From assembly GCF_027946175.1 (NCBI RefSeq), contig NZ_AP026671.1, positions 1,550,001 to 1,614,000 on the forward strand: 64,000 bases of DNA. The letters run 5' to 3'. This DNA comes from Nitratiruptor tergarcus DSM 16512 (GTDB taxonomy: Bacteria; Campylobacterota; Campylobacteria; Campylobacterales; Nitratiruptoraceae). This document shows, piece after piece, positions 63,972-64,000 of this stretch (positions are counted from its first letter, which is position 1; each line of letters opens with the position of its first letter). The translations under genes were made by a program, and so were the position numbers. The notes beneath the pieces are model-generated. The model was not told the DNA's origin, ran no database searches, and worked only from the letters and a program-made list of their open reading frames with translations.

Positions 63972-64000
63972 TAAAACTCCAATCCAAAACTGCCAAAATT

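Overview
The window looks like a chromosomal stretch of a Campylobacterota (epsilonproteobacterial) bacterium, most likely a hydrothermal-vent, thermophilic, sulfur-oxidising autotroph of the Nitratiruptor type. This rests on the AT-rich, densely packed, overlapping genes, the epsilon-style protein versions (RNase J with an N-terminal tail, a shortened ThrS, CYTH-CHAD, a lone ferredoxin-thioredoxin-reductase-like subunit), the SoxYZ and flavocytochrome-type sulfur genes, and families shared mainly with thermophiles (DUF505, DUF1931). The genus is an inference; no rRNA or marker search was possible. There is no CRISPR array and no prophage, and only one insertion sequence.

Layout. 1-13 kb is core housekeeping: the end of sufE, a secreted protein with EF-hand-like loops, thrS-infC-rpmI-rplT on the minus strand, tRNA-Val(GAC), lspA-glmM, rpsT-prfA, then bax-like/dapF/coaE/speE facing purM. 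13-20 kb holds dtd, a secreted putative TIM-barrel protein, pgeF, and an ammonium locus (amtB-glnK) that sits beside an atrophied NtrB/NtrC-like pair with a perfect palindrome in the shared promoter region. 19.6-25 kb holds an Rrf2 regulator, a FadL-type porin and an arsenic operon (arsR-arsC-thioredoxin-arsP-arsB) with a visible ArsR-type operator. 25-31 kb is rarA, yjbQ, a pseudouridine synthase, kdsD, rnj and rsmA. A 1.1 kb IS element with terminal inverted repeats and a 5-bp target duplication lies directly against the -35 box of rsmA.

32-46 kb is again core: nth, hisF-PNP-rlmN followed by two tiny membrane proteins, purB-nrdA-macro-msrB-SDR, the decayed tail of a lost gene, nrdB, a nitrilase, pcm, an FTR-like protein and pckA. 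48.6-51 kb has a split YeeE/YedE sulfur-transporter pair and CYTH-CHAD. 51-57 kb carries a SagB-type oxidoreductase and an operon of an FccB-like flavoprotein, a Rieske protein, SoxY, SoxZ and a small c-type cytochrome, all exported; together they suggest periplasmic sulfur oxidation without SoxAX or SoxB nearby.

58-64 kb is the most unusual region. A Crp/Fnr-type regulator precedes a minus-strand cassette of YfdX, DUF1931 (histone fold), a DUF308/HdeD-like membrane protein, a DUF505 protein and a peroxiredoxin with an extra coiled-coil N-terminus. Every gene has a near-perfect Shine-Dalgarno sequence, hairpins lie at several junctions, and a 29-bp palindrome sits at the head. I read it as a highly expressed stress-protection cassette. 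Just downstream are a PerM-type permease, the remnant of a second peroxiredoxin tail and orphan Fur-box-like sites, which point to past rearrangement.
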